In this document: in pieces, positions 1-6,087 of the stretch
Layout: every line of letters starts with the position of its first letter
How positions within the stretch are numbered: the stretch's first letter is position 1
NCBI GenBank assembly: GCA_002887195.1
Contig: PJAB01001777.1
Coordinates: 1 to 12,261 of the forward strand
Direction: 5' to 3'
DNA from: Chrysochromulina parva
Taxonomy: Eukaryota > Haptophyta > Prymnesiales > Chrysochromulinaceae
DNA: 12,261 nucleotides
Program-made: the position numbers and the translations under genes
The notes under the pieces: generated by a model
The model's input: the letters and a program-made list of their open reading frames with translations, nothing else
Databases searched by the model: none
What the model was told of the DNA's origin: nothing

Positions 1-1
1 C

Positions 2-232
2 GAGCAGATCTCGAACCTCGAGGCATTCGGGTACACGGGCCTGCTCATCTGCTTTGCGCTGTACACGTGGCTCCAGGCCACCGAGAAGCAGGCCACCGAG
101 GAGCCGCCCTCAGCCGCAGAGAGCTCTTATGTGAGGCTCATGCCTGAGGAGGCCAGGGCACGTGGGTTTAGGGACGATGAAGAGTTGGTGATGCCGATGC
201 CCGTGGATGACAGCAGCGATGAGGAGGATTGA
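2..232 (+). CDS. C-terminal end of a membrane protein, possibly a DMT/nucleotide-sugar-transporter-like protein (5' partial)
   Basis: The reading frame is open from the window edge to TGA at 230-232 and gives 76 residues of a longer protein. Residues about 8-24 (AFGYTGLLICFALYTWL) form one hydrophobic helix. A charged, presumably cytosolic tail follows, rich in Glu and Asp and ending DDSSDEED. An FGY-x-hydrophobic-xxY helix followed by a Lys/Glu-containing tail resembles the last transmembrane helix of nucleotide-sugar and triose-phosphate transporters of the drug/metabolite transporter superfamily. That family call is an inference from one helix. Only the presence of a C-terminal membrane segment plus acidic tail is directly supported. 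The gene converges on the EF-hand gene. No intron of the kinds seen elsewhere in the window is visible in this fragment. Confidence 0.6.
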   Translation, partial: EQISNLEAFGYTGLLICFALYTWLQATEKQATEEPPSAAESSYVRLMPEEARARGFRDDEELVMPMPVDDSSDEED

Positions 233-860
233 GGCGACCGCGCGAGTCGGTCGCGGAGGCGGTCGGGACTCGACTCGCCCGCTCCGCGCGACCGTGGGCG
301 TGGCCCGCTGGACTGGAATCCGCTAAGAAGCCGCAGGATACCAAGGCCGCGCGCGGAAACCGCGAACCGTATAACGACGACCGCAACTTGAAATACGCTC
401 TGCGGCTTTACCTTCACCATTTACTTAGCATTTTAGCGGGTCGACAGGTGACGCGTCTCTCAAGTTGTTCAAATTTGATTTCCAGCGACCCCCGACCCGA
501 CCCCGGGCTAACCCCGGGCCCGCCCGCCGCGCCGCCCGGATTTCCGCACCGTCGACGGGCCGACTCACAATCAAACGCTTCACACCACGCACATCCACAC
601 CGCGCACAGCGAGGCCGTGCCCGCAAGGCTTTCAAGGCCCACAGGTCAGGCCGCGTCGCAGCCGCACCGCGCCACTATTCAAGAGGGCGTCGGCATCGAG
701 CAGACGCAAAGCACGCGTAGACACATGTCAGCATGGATGGGCGGCTCTAATTCGCCGGCGCTCCAAACATGGATGGGCGGCTCTAATATGCCGGCGCTCA
801 TCTTGCGCCGAGCGAGCCAATAGTGCCGAGAGTGCGAGAGAGAACCACAATCGCGAGGCC
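233..860. other. convergent intergenic region / 3' UTRs
   Basis: This stretch lies between two convergent stop codons and holds no convincing gene. The first 70 bases contain imperfect GC-rich inverted repeats (around 236-295) that could fold in the 3' UTR of the upstream gene. A more AT-rich patch occurs at about 405-485. A 36-bp direct repeat lies at 732-799. Open frames here are compositional and lack any recognisable domain. Confidence 0.6.
732..799. repeat. two-copy 36-bp direct repeat
   Basis: A 32-bp block starting CATGGATGGGCGGCTCTAAT occurs at 732-763 and again at 768-799, a period of 36 bp. The copies differ at two bases in the middle. It lies just beyond the EF-hand stop codon, probably in its 3' UTR or spacer. 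No function is evident. Confidence 0.85.
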
Positions 861-2282
861 TCAAGGCCGGCCCTTCCGAACGGACTCCAAATAAGGGTCA
901 GGTTGGCCATCGCCATTCGCGAATAACATTTCGTAGAAGTCGTCCGCTCCGTCGTCGGCCGTGTCCGCCACCGACCTATAGCCAAGATGCGAGCCCGATC
1001 GTTCACCGCCGGCGCGACTGCTCGTTTTTCTGCCCTTGCTCTCAACGTGCGCGGCACCGGCCCGCAGGCTTTGTGTGAACTCGACGAGCGAGATGTAGCC
1101 GCTCTTATCCTTGTCGAATTCGTCAAAGAAGGAAGCCAGCTCCGACCGAGCCGGCGGGTACACATGGAGCTCACTGCACATTTTGCTCACGAGCTTGGTC
1201 ATCTCGTTCCTGTCGAGCTCGCCGCTATGGTCCAAATCGAGCTCACGGAACACGTCCGTGAGGCGCTTCAAGTTGCCGAGGAGCATCTCGCGCAGCTGCT
1301 TCCGGCCCTGGCCATCTGAGAGGTCGAGGACTTTCGGAAGTTGGGGAAGCGCCGCGTCGAGCAGCTTCTCGAACGCCAGCCCTGAGCGCCGGGCACGGCG
1401 AATAGCGGCCCAGCCGTCGCTCAACGTTGCAGCCGATGGAGCACTCGTGCTCTGCGGCATGCCGCTCGCCCGCGCGGGCGAAGAAGCTCGCCATGCCACT
1501 GAAGGTAGGACGCCTGTGAACGGCGGGGCTCCCTTTTTCGCGCCAGTCAGAGACGGGCTTTGCTGTTCCGGTGGCCGACGCAGCGATGGCGATGATGTCG
1601 GTGGCAGCTGAGCAAGCGACTTTGAAGCAGTGATCGCCTTGGCGCCGGCGACAGCCCGCCCACGAGCAACTGCAAATGCGTCCTTGATGTCCTCGAGGCC
1701 CACCGACGCTGGAGATGTTGCCACCAACGCCACGGCTGGAGGGGCGCCGGCATGAGCATCCTCGACTTGCTCCCGGCTTGCAAGGCTCGGAAGTGTCAAC
1801 TCGACAGTTGGCTTCACCGCCAGCGACGCCTCATTCGACGGAGCGCCGAGGGGCACGGTGCCCACGTTGGCCGACAAGGCGACGGCTCTGAGGGCCGGTA
1901 CCTTCAAGGCTTGCGGGGCGGGGCCTACACGAATGGGGGAGGGCACCGGTGGCGAGCCAATGAGCTGCAGCATGGCGGTGATGCTGTGCGGCGATGGCTC
2001 TTCGTCCCCTGCCCCTGGCTGAGAGCCGCTCCTCGTCCAGGAGCAAGGCGACGCATCGTACAAGGGCGACCAACTCCGTCGTGATGCGTCGTAGGAGTTC
2101 CCTCCCCGCAAGTCCTCCACCAAGAAGTTTGACGGAGGTTGGGGGGAACTCGGCCTCGGCGAGGGGGACCACAACTGCGGCGCACGCTTTTGCGGCGAGC
2201 GGCGCCGCGGCGGCGACGCAGCCTCGAGGCGGCCGTACACGCGCTGGAGCGTGACATCGAGCACATCGTCCGCGCGCCGCAT
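861..2282 (-). CDS. EF-hand protein with long Pro/Ser/Ala-rich N-terminal region
   Basis: An uninterrupted 473-codon frame runs from ATG at 2282-2280 to TGA at 863-861. Two canonical EF-hand loops lie near the C-terminus. Loop 1 is DLDHSGELDRNE (residues 349-360, bases 1238-1203) and loop 2 is DKDKSGYISLVE (residues 390-401, bases 1115-1080). Both have Asp at 1, 3, Ser at 5, Gly at 6 and Glu at 12, so both should bind calcium. They form a single pair as in calmodulin-like sensors. Residues 1-310 are low-complexity Pro/Ser/Ala/Arg with no recognised domain. The acidic tail contains DDGADDFYEM. The frame stays open about 199 codons further upstream, but that stretch crosses an AT-rich patch and repeats and looks non-coding. 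I therefore start at the Met before RRADDVLDV. The gene has no introns, unlike its neighbours. The role is presumably calcium-responsive regulation; the target is unknown. Confidence 0.78.
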   Translation of the reverse strand: MRRADDVLDVTLQRVYGRLEAASPPRRRSPQKRAPQLWSPSPRPSSPQPPSNFLVEDLRGGNSYDASRRSWSPLYDASPCSWTRSGSQPGAGDEEPSPHSITAMLQLIGSPPVPSPIRVGPAPQALKVPALRAVALSANVGTVPLGAPSNEASLAVKPTVELTLPSLASREQVEDAHAGAPPAVALVATSPASVGLEDIKDAFAVARGRAVAGAKAITASKSLAQLPPTSSPSLRRPPEQQSPSLTGAKKGAPPFTGVLPSVAWRASSPARASGMPQSTSAPSAATLSDGWAAIRRARRSGLAFEKLLDAALPQLPKVLDLSDGQGRKQLREMLLGNLKRLTDVFRELDLDHSGELDRNEMTKLVSKMCSELHVYPPARSELASFFDEFDKDKSGYISLVEFTQSLRAGAAHVESKGRKTSSRAGGERSGSHLGYRSVADTADDGADDFYEMLFANGDGQPDPYLESVRKGRP

Positions 2283-3027
2283 GCTGGGGGCGGAACGGAG
2301 ACGGGAGAGGAGGCCAACTCCTCTCCGACGCCCCCTTCGTCTAGCAACGCTCGGCGATCGATGCGATTGTGAGACAAGTTTTGCACGTTTGCAAAAATCA
2401 AAGTTCGCCCAAATTTGAAATTTTAGCCTGCGCTCGGGGTAACCTGAAATTTCTCGATCACCAAATAATTTTTCAGACGCCACCGCGTGGACCTCGACCT
2501 GCCCATGCATACGAATACTCGCTTCGACTCTTGTGTGTCGCACTCGCTCTGCACCTGTGCCACAGGCCCGCTGTGCAGACGCAACGTGCACAATGCCACA
2601 ATCCATTGTGATTGTCGTATGTCGAGGATCACCAGCATGTAGATGTACCATGGCTTGCCGCCGCGCCCCCATGCTGCCGCCTTGTGCGCCTACTACACTG
2701 TACGACACGTCTCCGCTGCCCTCGTGTGCGAACGCTTCGTCCTGGGCGTCATGGGCACCATGTACTATTGTATTGTGGCCCTTCCCACCGCCGCGTTGAG
2801 AGAGCCGCGGCTCGGCGACGCGCCATGGTGAGCACGTGAGAGAGCGCCATGGTGAGCACATGAGCGCCGTGGTGAGCACACGAGAGAGCTGCGGCTCGGC
2901 GACGCGCCGTCCCGGCGCCAGCGCTCACACGCTCACGCGCCGTCCCGGTCGGCGACGCGCCATCACGGCGCCATCGTTCACCCGCTCACCATGGCGCTCA
3001 CGTGCTCACCATGGCGCTCTGACGTGC
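2283..3027. other. intergenic region upstream of the EF-hand gene
   Basis: This spacer separates the EF-hand start from the PDZ-gene stop, both on the minus strand. It should hold the EF-hand promoter and 5' UTR and the PDZ-gene 3' UTR. It contains an AT-rich patch (2371-2476) and repeats and inverted repeats at 2797-3033. No supported gene is seen. The cysteine-rich plus-strand frame near 2533-2799 lacks an ATG and any domain. Confidence 0.55.
2371..2476 (-). promoter_or_regulatory. AT-rich island, candidate promoter of the EF-hand gene
   Basis: About 105 bases upstream of the chosen EF-hand start are strikingly AT-rich against a GC-rich background. They carry A and T runs (GCAAAAATC, AATTTGAAATTTT, AATAATTTTT) and the near-palindrome AAATTTGAAATTT. 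The position 90-195 bp upstream of the ATG fits a core promoter. No specific factor site is assigned. Confidence 0.35.
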
Positions 3028-3033
3028 TCACGC
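2797..3033. repeat. direct and inverted repeats built on GTGCTCACCATGGCGC
   Basis: The plus strand carries GCCATGGTGAGCAC-type units several times in 2822-2880. The reverse complement, GTGCTCACCATGGCGC, appears at about 2986-3030, so the two blocks can pair across roughly 100 bases. A second unit, CGGCTCGGCGACGCGCC, occurs near 2808 and 2891 and, shortened, near 2948. The core is the same motif found inside several introns of this window (GTGCTCACCACGGCGC). Confidence 0.7.
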
Positions 3034-4428
3034 GCCGCCGCCGGGCTGATCGTAGACATCATCACGCGGCGTCTCGGGCGCCATCGGGGCGGCGCGGGGC
3101 ATGCCCATCACGGCCAGGTCGCGGCCCGCGACCACGAAAGTGATCGGGTCGGGCGCGCGGGCGAGGTACCTGATGAGGACACCAATCAGAGACCATCAGA
3201 GGCAATCAGCCTTCGGGCGAGGTACCTGATGAGGACACCAATCAGAGACCATCAGAGGCAATCAGCCCTCATCAGTGGCCCTCATCAGCGTACTTCATCG
3301 TCTCCTTGGCTGATTCGGTCACTGCGCCGTCCACTGACAAGATGACATCTCCGACCTCGAGATTGGTCGCGCCGGCAGGCAGAGGGATGCGCGGCTTCTC
3401 GTACTTCTGCGCGGGGACGCAATCAGTGGCAATCAGTGGCAATCAGTGGCAATCAGTGGCACTCAGTGGCACTCAGTGGCACTCAGTGGCAATCGGTGGC
3501 AATCAGTGGCACTCAGTGGCACTCAGTGCGTCCTTGCCTGGACGTAGACGCCCACGCCGCATGCGGTGTCGGCAAGGAGGAGAGTGCCGTTGTCTTTGGT
3601 GGACCAGGGGTTTGGGATGGTGACGAGCCTGGAAGGGCTGTTGCCGGCCACCTCAAGGATGATCTCCCCGCGGAGATCAGTGAGCTTGTCGATGATCACC
3701 TGCCATCAGGGAGGTCATCAGGGAGGTCATCAGGGAGGTCATCAGGGAGGTCATCAGGGAGGTCATCAGGGAGGTCATCAGGGAGGTCATCAGCTCTCGC
3801 ACATTGGTATCGACGATGCACTCCTCGCCCACGGATAAGATAATGTCGCCGACCAGCAGCCCTGATCGATGGGCGGGGAATCCAGGCTCGAGCTCAAGGA
3901 CGACAACGCCGTCCGCCCGTTGCCCACAGTTGGCGAGGGTCATGCCGAAGCCGTCGGTGCCTGATGAGCGAGGCCATCAGGGAGGTCATGAGGGAGGTCA
4001 TGAGGGAGGTCATGAGGAAGGTCATCAGAGAAGCCATCGGGAGGCCATCAGGGATGCGGCCATCAGGGAGGCAATCAATAGGTCATCAGAGGCAATCAAT
4101 TGGTCATCAGAGGTCATTAACGTACCGACCACAGGCCGAACGAAGTGGGTACCCATCTCGGTGCTCAGCCCGGCGCCCGTGATGCCGATATCTCGCTCGA
4201 TCTCCTGCCACGCGCCGTTTCGAGCGCATCAGAGGGTGAGCGCCGTGTTGAGCACACGCAGGCGCACTCGGGCGCACTCGTTGCTGACCTCATTATCGAT
4301 TTGGAGCGACTGCAGAAGAAGGCGGCGGCGAGGGCGGCGGCGAGGGCGGCGGCGAGGGCGGCGGCGAGGGCGGCGGCGAGGACAGCGAGGAGCCCCAGGC
4401 ACAACAGGAGAGGAGAGAGTGCATGCAT
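3028..4428 (-). CDS. two-PDZ-domain protein, multi-exon, possible signal peptide
   Basis: Exons supported by the PDZ fold: 4204-4126, 3960-3803, 3699-3538, 3406-3294 and 3169-3028 (TGA 3030-3028), joined in frame to 217 residues. PDZ1 has the carboxylate-loop segment DGFGMTL, then EPGFPAHRSGLLVGDIILSV and IIDKLTDLRGEIILEV. PDZ2 has GVGVYVQ, then NLEVGDVILSVDG and ARAPDPITFVVAG. PDZ domains bind C-terminal peptides of partner proteins. The 5' end is uncertain. The best model starts at ATG 4428-4426 with a first exon 4428-4258, giving MHALSPLLLCLGLLAVLAAA plus further LAAA repeats. This looks like a signal peptide whose hydrophobic core is lengthened by a 12-bp minisatellite. An intron 4257-4205 would follow. 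If that is right, the protein has 274 residues and is secreted or sent to a membrane compartment or plastid. An alternative N-terminus ending LLLQSLQIDNE lies in another frame. No orthologue name is assigned. Confidence 0.68.
3158..3267. repeat. 56-bp tandem duplication across an intron acceptor
   Basis: Bases 3158-3211 and 3214-3267 are identical over 54 positions at an offset of 56. Each copy holds, in sense orientation, an intron tail ending TCATCAG and the exon start GTACCTCGCCCG. Confidence 0.9.
3170..3293 (-). other. PDZ-gene intron with duplicated 3' part (GT-AG)
   Basis: Sense strand: donor GTACGCTGATGAG after ATGAA, acceptor CCTCATCAG before GTACCTCGCCCG. The junction restores KETMKYLARAPD. 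The interior is made of TGATTGCCTC/TGATGGTCTC decamers. The last 56 bases are a tandem copy that includes the acceptor and the first bases of the next exon. Confidence 0.8.
3407..3537 (-). other. PDZ-gene intron, GC-AG type
   Basis: Sense strand: donor CAG/GCAAGG, acceptor GCGCAG before AAGTACGAG. This joins GVGVYVQ to KYEKPRIP. A GT donor six bases upstream (VY/KYEK) is possible, but CAG/GCAAGG is the known GC-AG consensus. The interior is an array of 10-bp TGATTGCCAC/TGAGTGCCAC units. Confidence 0.7.
3421..3528. repeat. 10-bp tandem repeat filling an intron
   Basis: Ten full copies and one partial copy of AATCAGTGGC / ACTCAGTGGC on the plus strand (sense GCCACTGATT / GCCACTGAGT). It occupies nearly the whole intron. 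Confidence 0.95.
3700..3802 (-). other. PDZ-gene intron of 12-bp repeats
   Basis: Sense strand: donor GTGCGAGAGC after GATACCAAT, acceptor GATGGCAG before GTGATCATCGAC. The join gives IVDTN/VIIDKLTDLRG inside PDZ1. The intron is 103 nt, not a multiple of three, so its retention would shift the frame although the repeat itself contains no stop in the incoming frame. Confidence 0.75.
3704..3793. repeat. 12-bp tandem repeat (CATCAGGGAGGT), 7.5 copies
   Basis: Seven perfect copies from 3704 to 3787 plus a half copy. The sense strand reads TGATGACCTCCC, which would encode repeating Leu-Met-Thr-Ser if retained. The unit is the TGATGACCTC decamer seen in other introns with two extra C's. Confidence 0.95.
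3961..4125 (-). other. PDZ-gene intron (GT-AG), family A
   Basis: Sense strand: donor GTACGTTAATGACC after CCTGTGGTCG, acceptor GCTCATCAG before GCACCGACGGC. The join restores RPVVGTDGFGMTL. The interior has degenerate TGATGACCTC, TGATTGCCTC and TGATGGCC units and repeated CCTCATGACCTCC. Confidence 0.8.
4205..4257 (-). other. candidate short first intron of the PDZ gene
   Basis: Sense strand GTGTGCTCAACACGGCGC to GCGTGGCAG, 53 nt. It would join the signal-peptide frame (ECAC) to EIERDIGITG in phase 0 and remove an in-frame TGA. It contains the family B core GTGCTCAACACGGCGCTCACC. Other donors (such as GTCAGC near 4287) would fit a different upstream frame. Confidence 0.4.
4322..4381. repeat. 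12-bp minisatellite (GCGGCGGCGAGG), 5 copies
   Basis: Five perfect tandem copies. On the minus strand and in the candidate signal-peptide frame each unit encodes Leu-Ala-Ala-Ala, extending the hydrophobic core. Confidence 0.9.
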
Positions 4429-4687
4429 GCAGCGAGGGTACGGAGGGCACAGGTGAGAGAGCGCGCGCCGTATTGGTCACCGGGGGGAGTGGGGAGCTGA
4501 GAGGGAGCTGAGAGGGAGCTGAGAGGGAAGGATACGGGGAGATGCGGGGAGATGCGGGGAGATGCGGGGAGCTGCGGGGAGCTGCGGGGAGCTGCGGGGA
4601 GCTGCGGGGAGCTGCGGGGAGCTGCGGGGAGCTGCGGGGAGATGCGGGGAGATGCGGGGAGATGCGGGGAGCTCAGAAACGGCGCGT
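4429..4687. other. spacer between FAIM-like stop and candidate PDZ-gene start
   Basis: A 259-bp spacer between two minus-strand genes, mostly satellite sequence: GGGAGCTGAGA-like 11-bp units (about 4493-4529) and a 10-bp array (4531-4670). It would serve as the FAIM-like 3' UTR and the PDZ-gene promoter. No gene is supported; the proline-rich minus-strand frame is a translation of the repeats. Confidence 0.55.
4531..4670. repeat. 10-bp G-rich minisatellite, 14 units
   Basis: The units are one GATACGGGGA, three GATGCGGGGA, seven GCTGCGGGGA and three GATGCGGGGA, head to tail and in register. Each has a GGGG run spaced six bases from the next, which fits the G-quadruplex spacing rule on the plus strand. 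Confidence 0.95.
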
Positions 4688-5753
4688 TCAAGAGCCTAAT
4701 CGATCGTCCGCATCCCTAATTTGGGTCGGATTCACGAGAAACCGAATCTTCACAGCCGACCGCTGTGGGATGGCGCCGCAGTGGGATGGCGCCGTCGTGG
4801 ACATGGCGCCGTCGTGGGCATGGTGGGTTCGCGGCGGGCGATGGGCGCCATCGTGGGCGGTGGGCGCCGTCGTGGGCGGTGGGCGCGTACGTAGTTGAAG
4901 CCGTGCGACCGCCCTCGTGAAATGGTAATGGTGGCGGGGCGGCCTCCGACCTTGCATTGGTGTTGCGCACGAGACACAAAAGGACGCGCTTTGGTGAGCA
5001 CTTGCATGCAAGGCGGGTGAACAGAGGCCGAGGGTGGCGGGGCGGCCTCCGACCTTGAATTGGTGTTGCGAGCCATTGTCCACAAAGTAGCCGAAGAGCG
5101 TCTTCGTGCGCTCCACCTGATGGGGGAGGCAATCGGACGTCATGCGAGCCATTCAGAGGCTCCTCAAGGGTCGGGCGCACCATCTCCTTGTTGACGTAGA
5201 TCTTGCGGATGCCTGAGCGGCGTCCATGCCGTAGAAGGATCTGGTAGTACTTGTCGTTGAGCGTGTAGACCCATTTGACCTGGATCATGTTGAAGTTCTC
5301 GTGCTCCTCGGACTGCACGACGCGCACGGAGCGCGGCGTGCCCAGCTCGTCGCGCAGCGTGATGGTCCCGGCAGCGTTCGACGAGTCCAAGCTTGACGAG
5401 CTCGCGTTGAGAACCTCCTTCTTGAGCTTGCGCGCCGAGAGCGGTCCCGAGCCGGCGCTCGGCACCGAACCTAAGGAGAGGGCGGGGATGGCCGGAGCGC
5501 CGCTGCTGCCGGACCCGCCGCCGCCCAAGCCGGCGGCCGGCAGGTTGAGCGAGAAGCCCGTGCTGCTCGCCCTTGGAGCTGGGTCAGCCGCTGCCGGCTC
5601 AGCCGCTCCCGGGTCAGCCGCTGCCGGCGGCAGCCCTCGCGCCGCGCGGAAGGAGTCGAGCCGGCTCCGCGTGCCGTCGAGGGGAGCAGGAGCTGTGGCC
5701 GCCACCTCCGCTGCCTTCGCCTGCTCCTTCCGGAAAGATTCGAGACGTGACAT
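4688..5753 (-). CDS. FAIM1-domain-like protein with Ser/Ala/Pro-rich N-terminus
   Basis: Exons 5753-5181, 5116-5054, 4950-4891 and 4762-4688 give 256 residues, with ATG at 5753-5751 and TGA at 4690-4688. Residues 1-140 are low-complexity, with a repeated SRLxSFR motif (residues 2-8 and again near 31-37). The C-terminal segment VKWVYTLNDKYYQILLRHGR, then SGIRKIYVNKEM, VERTKTLFGYFVDNGSQHQF and VGGRPATITISRG...GFNY follows the start of the Fas apoptosis inhibitory molecule 1 fold: HGxxSGxRxxYVx, F-VG-x-x-x-ATI, GF-x-Y. Only about the first FAIM repeat is present, so the protein is short for the family. A FAIM1 role in animals is known; the function in a protist is not. The last exon start is the least certain: acceptors at 4763 (RSAVKIRF) and 4748 (IRF) share a frame. 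The gene is divergent from the CHD gene. Confidence 0.7.
4763..4890 (-). other. FAIM-like gene intron 3 of CCCACGACGGCGCC units
   Basis: Sense strand: donor GTACGCGCCCACC after GGCTTCAACTAC, acceptor CATCCCACAG. The interior repeats CCCACGACGGCGCC and close variants (family C). The acceptor could also be GTGAAG, 15 nt further on, in the same frame. Confidence 0.6.
4951..5053 (-). other. FAIM-like gene intron 2, created inside a 38-bp direct repeat
   Basis: Sense strand: donor AAG/GTCGGAGGCC, acceptor CAATGCAAG/GTCGGAGGCC, joining HQFK to VGGRPATITI. The two junctions are the same sequence: bases 4930-4967 and 5033-5070 match at 37 of 38 positions, with an offset of 103 bp equal to the intron length. 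The interior carries the family B core GCATGCAAGTGCTCACC. Confidence 0.8.
5117..5180 (-). other. FAIM-like gene intron 1 (GT-AG, 64 nt)
   Basis: Sense strand: donor GTGCGCCCGACCC after AAGGAGATG, acceptor CCCCCATCAG before GTGGAGCGCACG. The junction gives NKEM/VERTKTLF. The acceptor matches family A; the interior has TGACGTCCGATTGCCTC, a degenerate family A unit. Confidence 0.75.
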
Positions 5754-6087
5754 TCGTCCTTGCTCTACGTGCAATTCGTGTGAACTGGCCGACTCGACAT
5801 TTGGATACTGTCGCTTCACACGCAAATGAGGAGGGGCACGGGCCTCCAGGGGATAGATTTGGGGCTCGTTGAGGTAGTCGGCGGTCGGACGAGAATGGAC
5901 TTGACTTGACCCGACTTGACTTGGCTTGACTTGTCTTGTGTCGACATACAGTACAGACCAGACGCGTGATCTTTTGCTACACGCGCCCTAAGGCCACGCG
6001 GGCGCTATCCCCCCCTTGCCGTCCGTCCGCTTCGCGAAAGTCGCTCGCCGCCAAGCGCGCCGCGCAACTCGCGGCCGCGTCGACGCC
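5754..6087. promoter_or_regulatory. divergent promoter region, FAIM-like (-) and CHD (+)
   Basis: These 334 bases separate two divergent start codons and should hold both promoters and 5' UTRs. At 5898-5936 there is an array of GACTTGACTTGAC-type pentamer/decamer repeats (TTGAC) that ends shortly before TCGACATACAGTACAG. No TATA box is evident. The CHD ATG at 6088 sits in a good context (GACGCCATGG). Confidence 0.5.

Noticed and set aside
229..926. Plus- and minus-strand open frames in the convergent spacer
   Set aside because: These are Arg/Pro/Ala-rich translations of GC-rich DNA with no domain, overlapping each other and a direct repeat.
1111..1611. Plus-strand frame opposite the EF-hand gene
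   Set aside because: It is a shadow of the minus-strand coding frame; the calcium-binding loops are only in the minus frame.
2533..2799. Cysteine-rich plus-strand frame of 88 codons
   Set aside because: It lacks an ATG start and a signal peptide. The cysteines follow from TGC/TGT content and no known pattern is formed.
2283..2879. Upstream extension of the EF-hand frame by 199 codons
   Set aside because: The extension crosses the AT-rich patch and the repeat block, has composition unlike the rest, and shows no domain. The Met at 2282 gives a sensible N-terminus.
3704..3793. Direct-repeat array as CRISPR
   Set aside because: The units are 12 bp with no unique spacers, in a eukaryotic intron. 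It is a minisatellite.
4293..4691. Minus-strand proline/serine-rich frame resembling a hydroxyproline-rich protein
   Set aside because: It is a translation of the 10-bp and 12-bp minisatellites and conflicts with the FAIM-like stop and the candidate signal-peptide frame.
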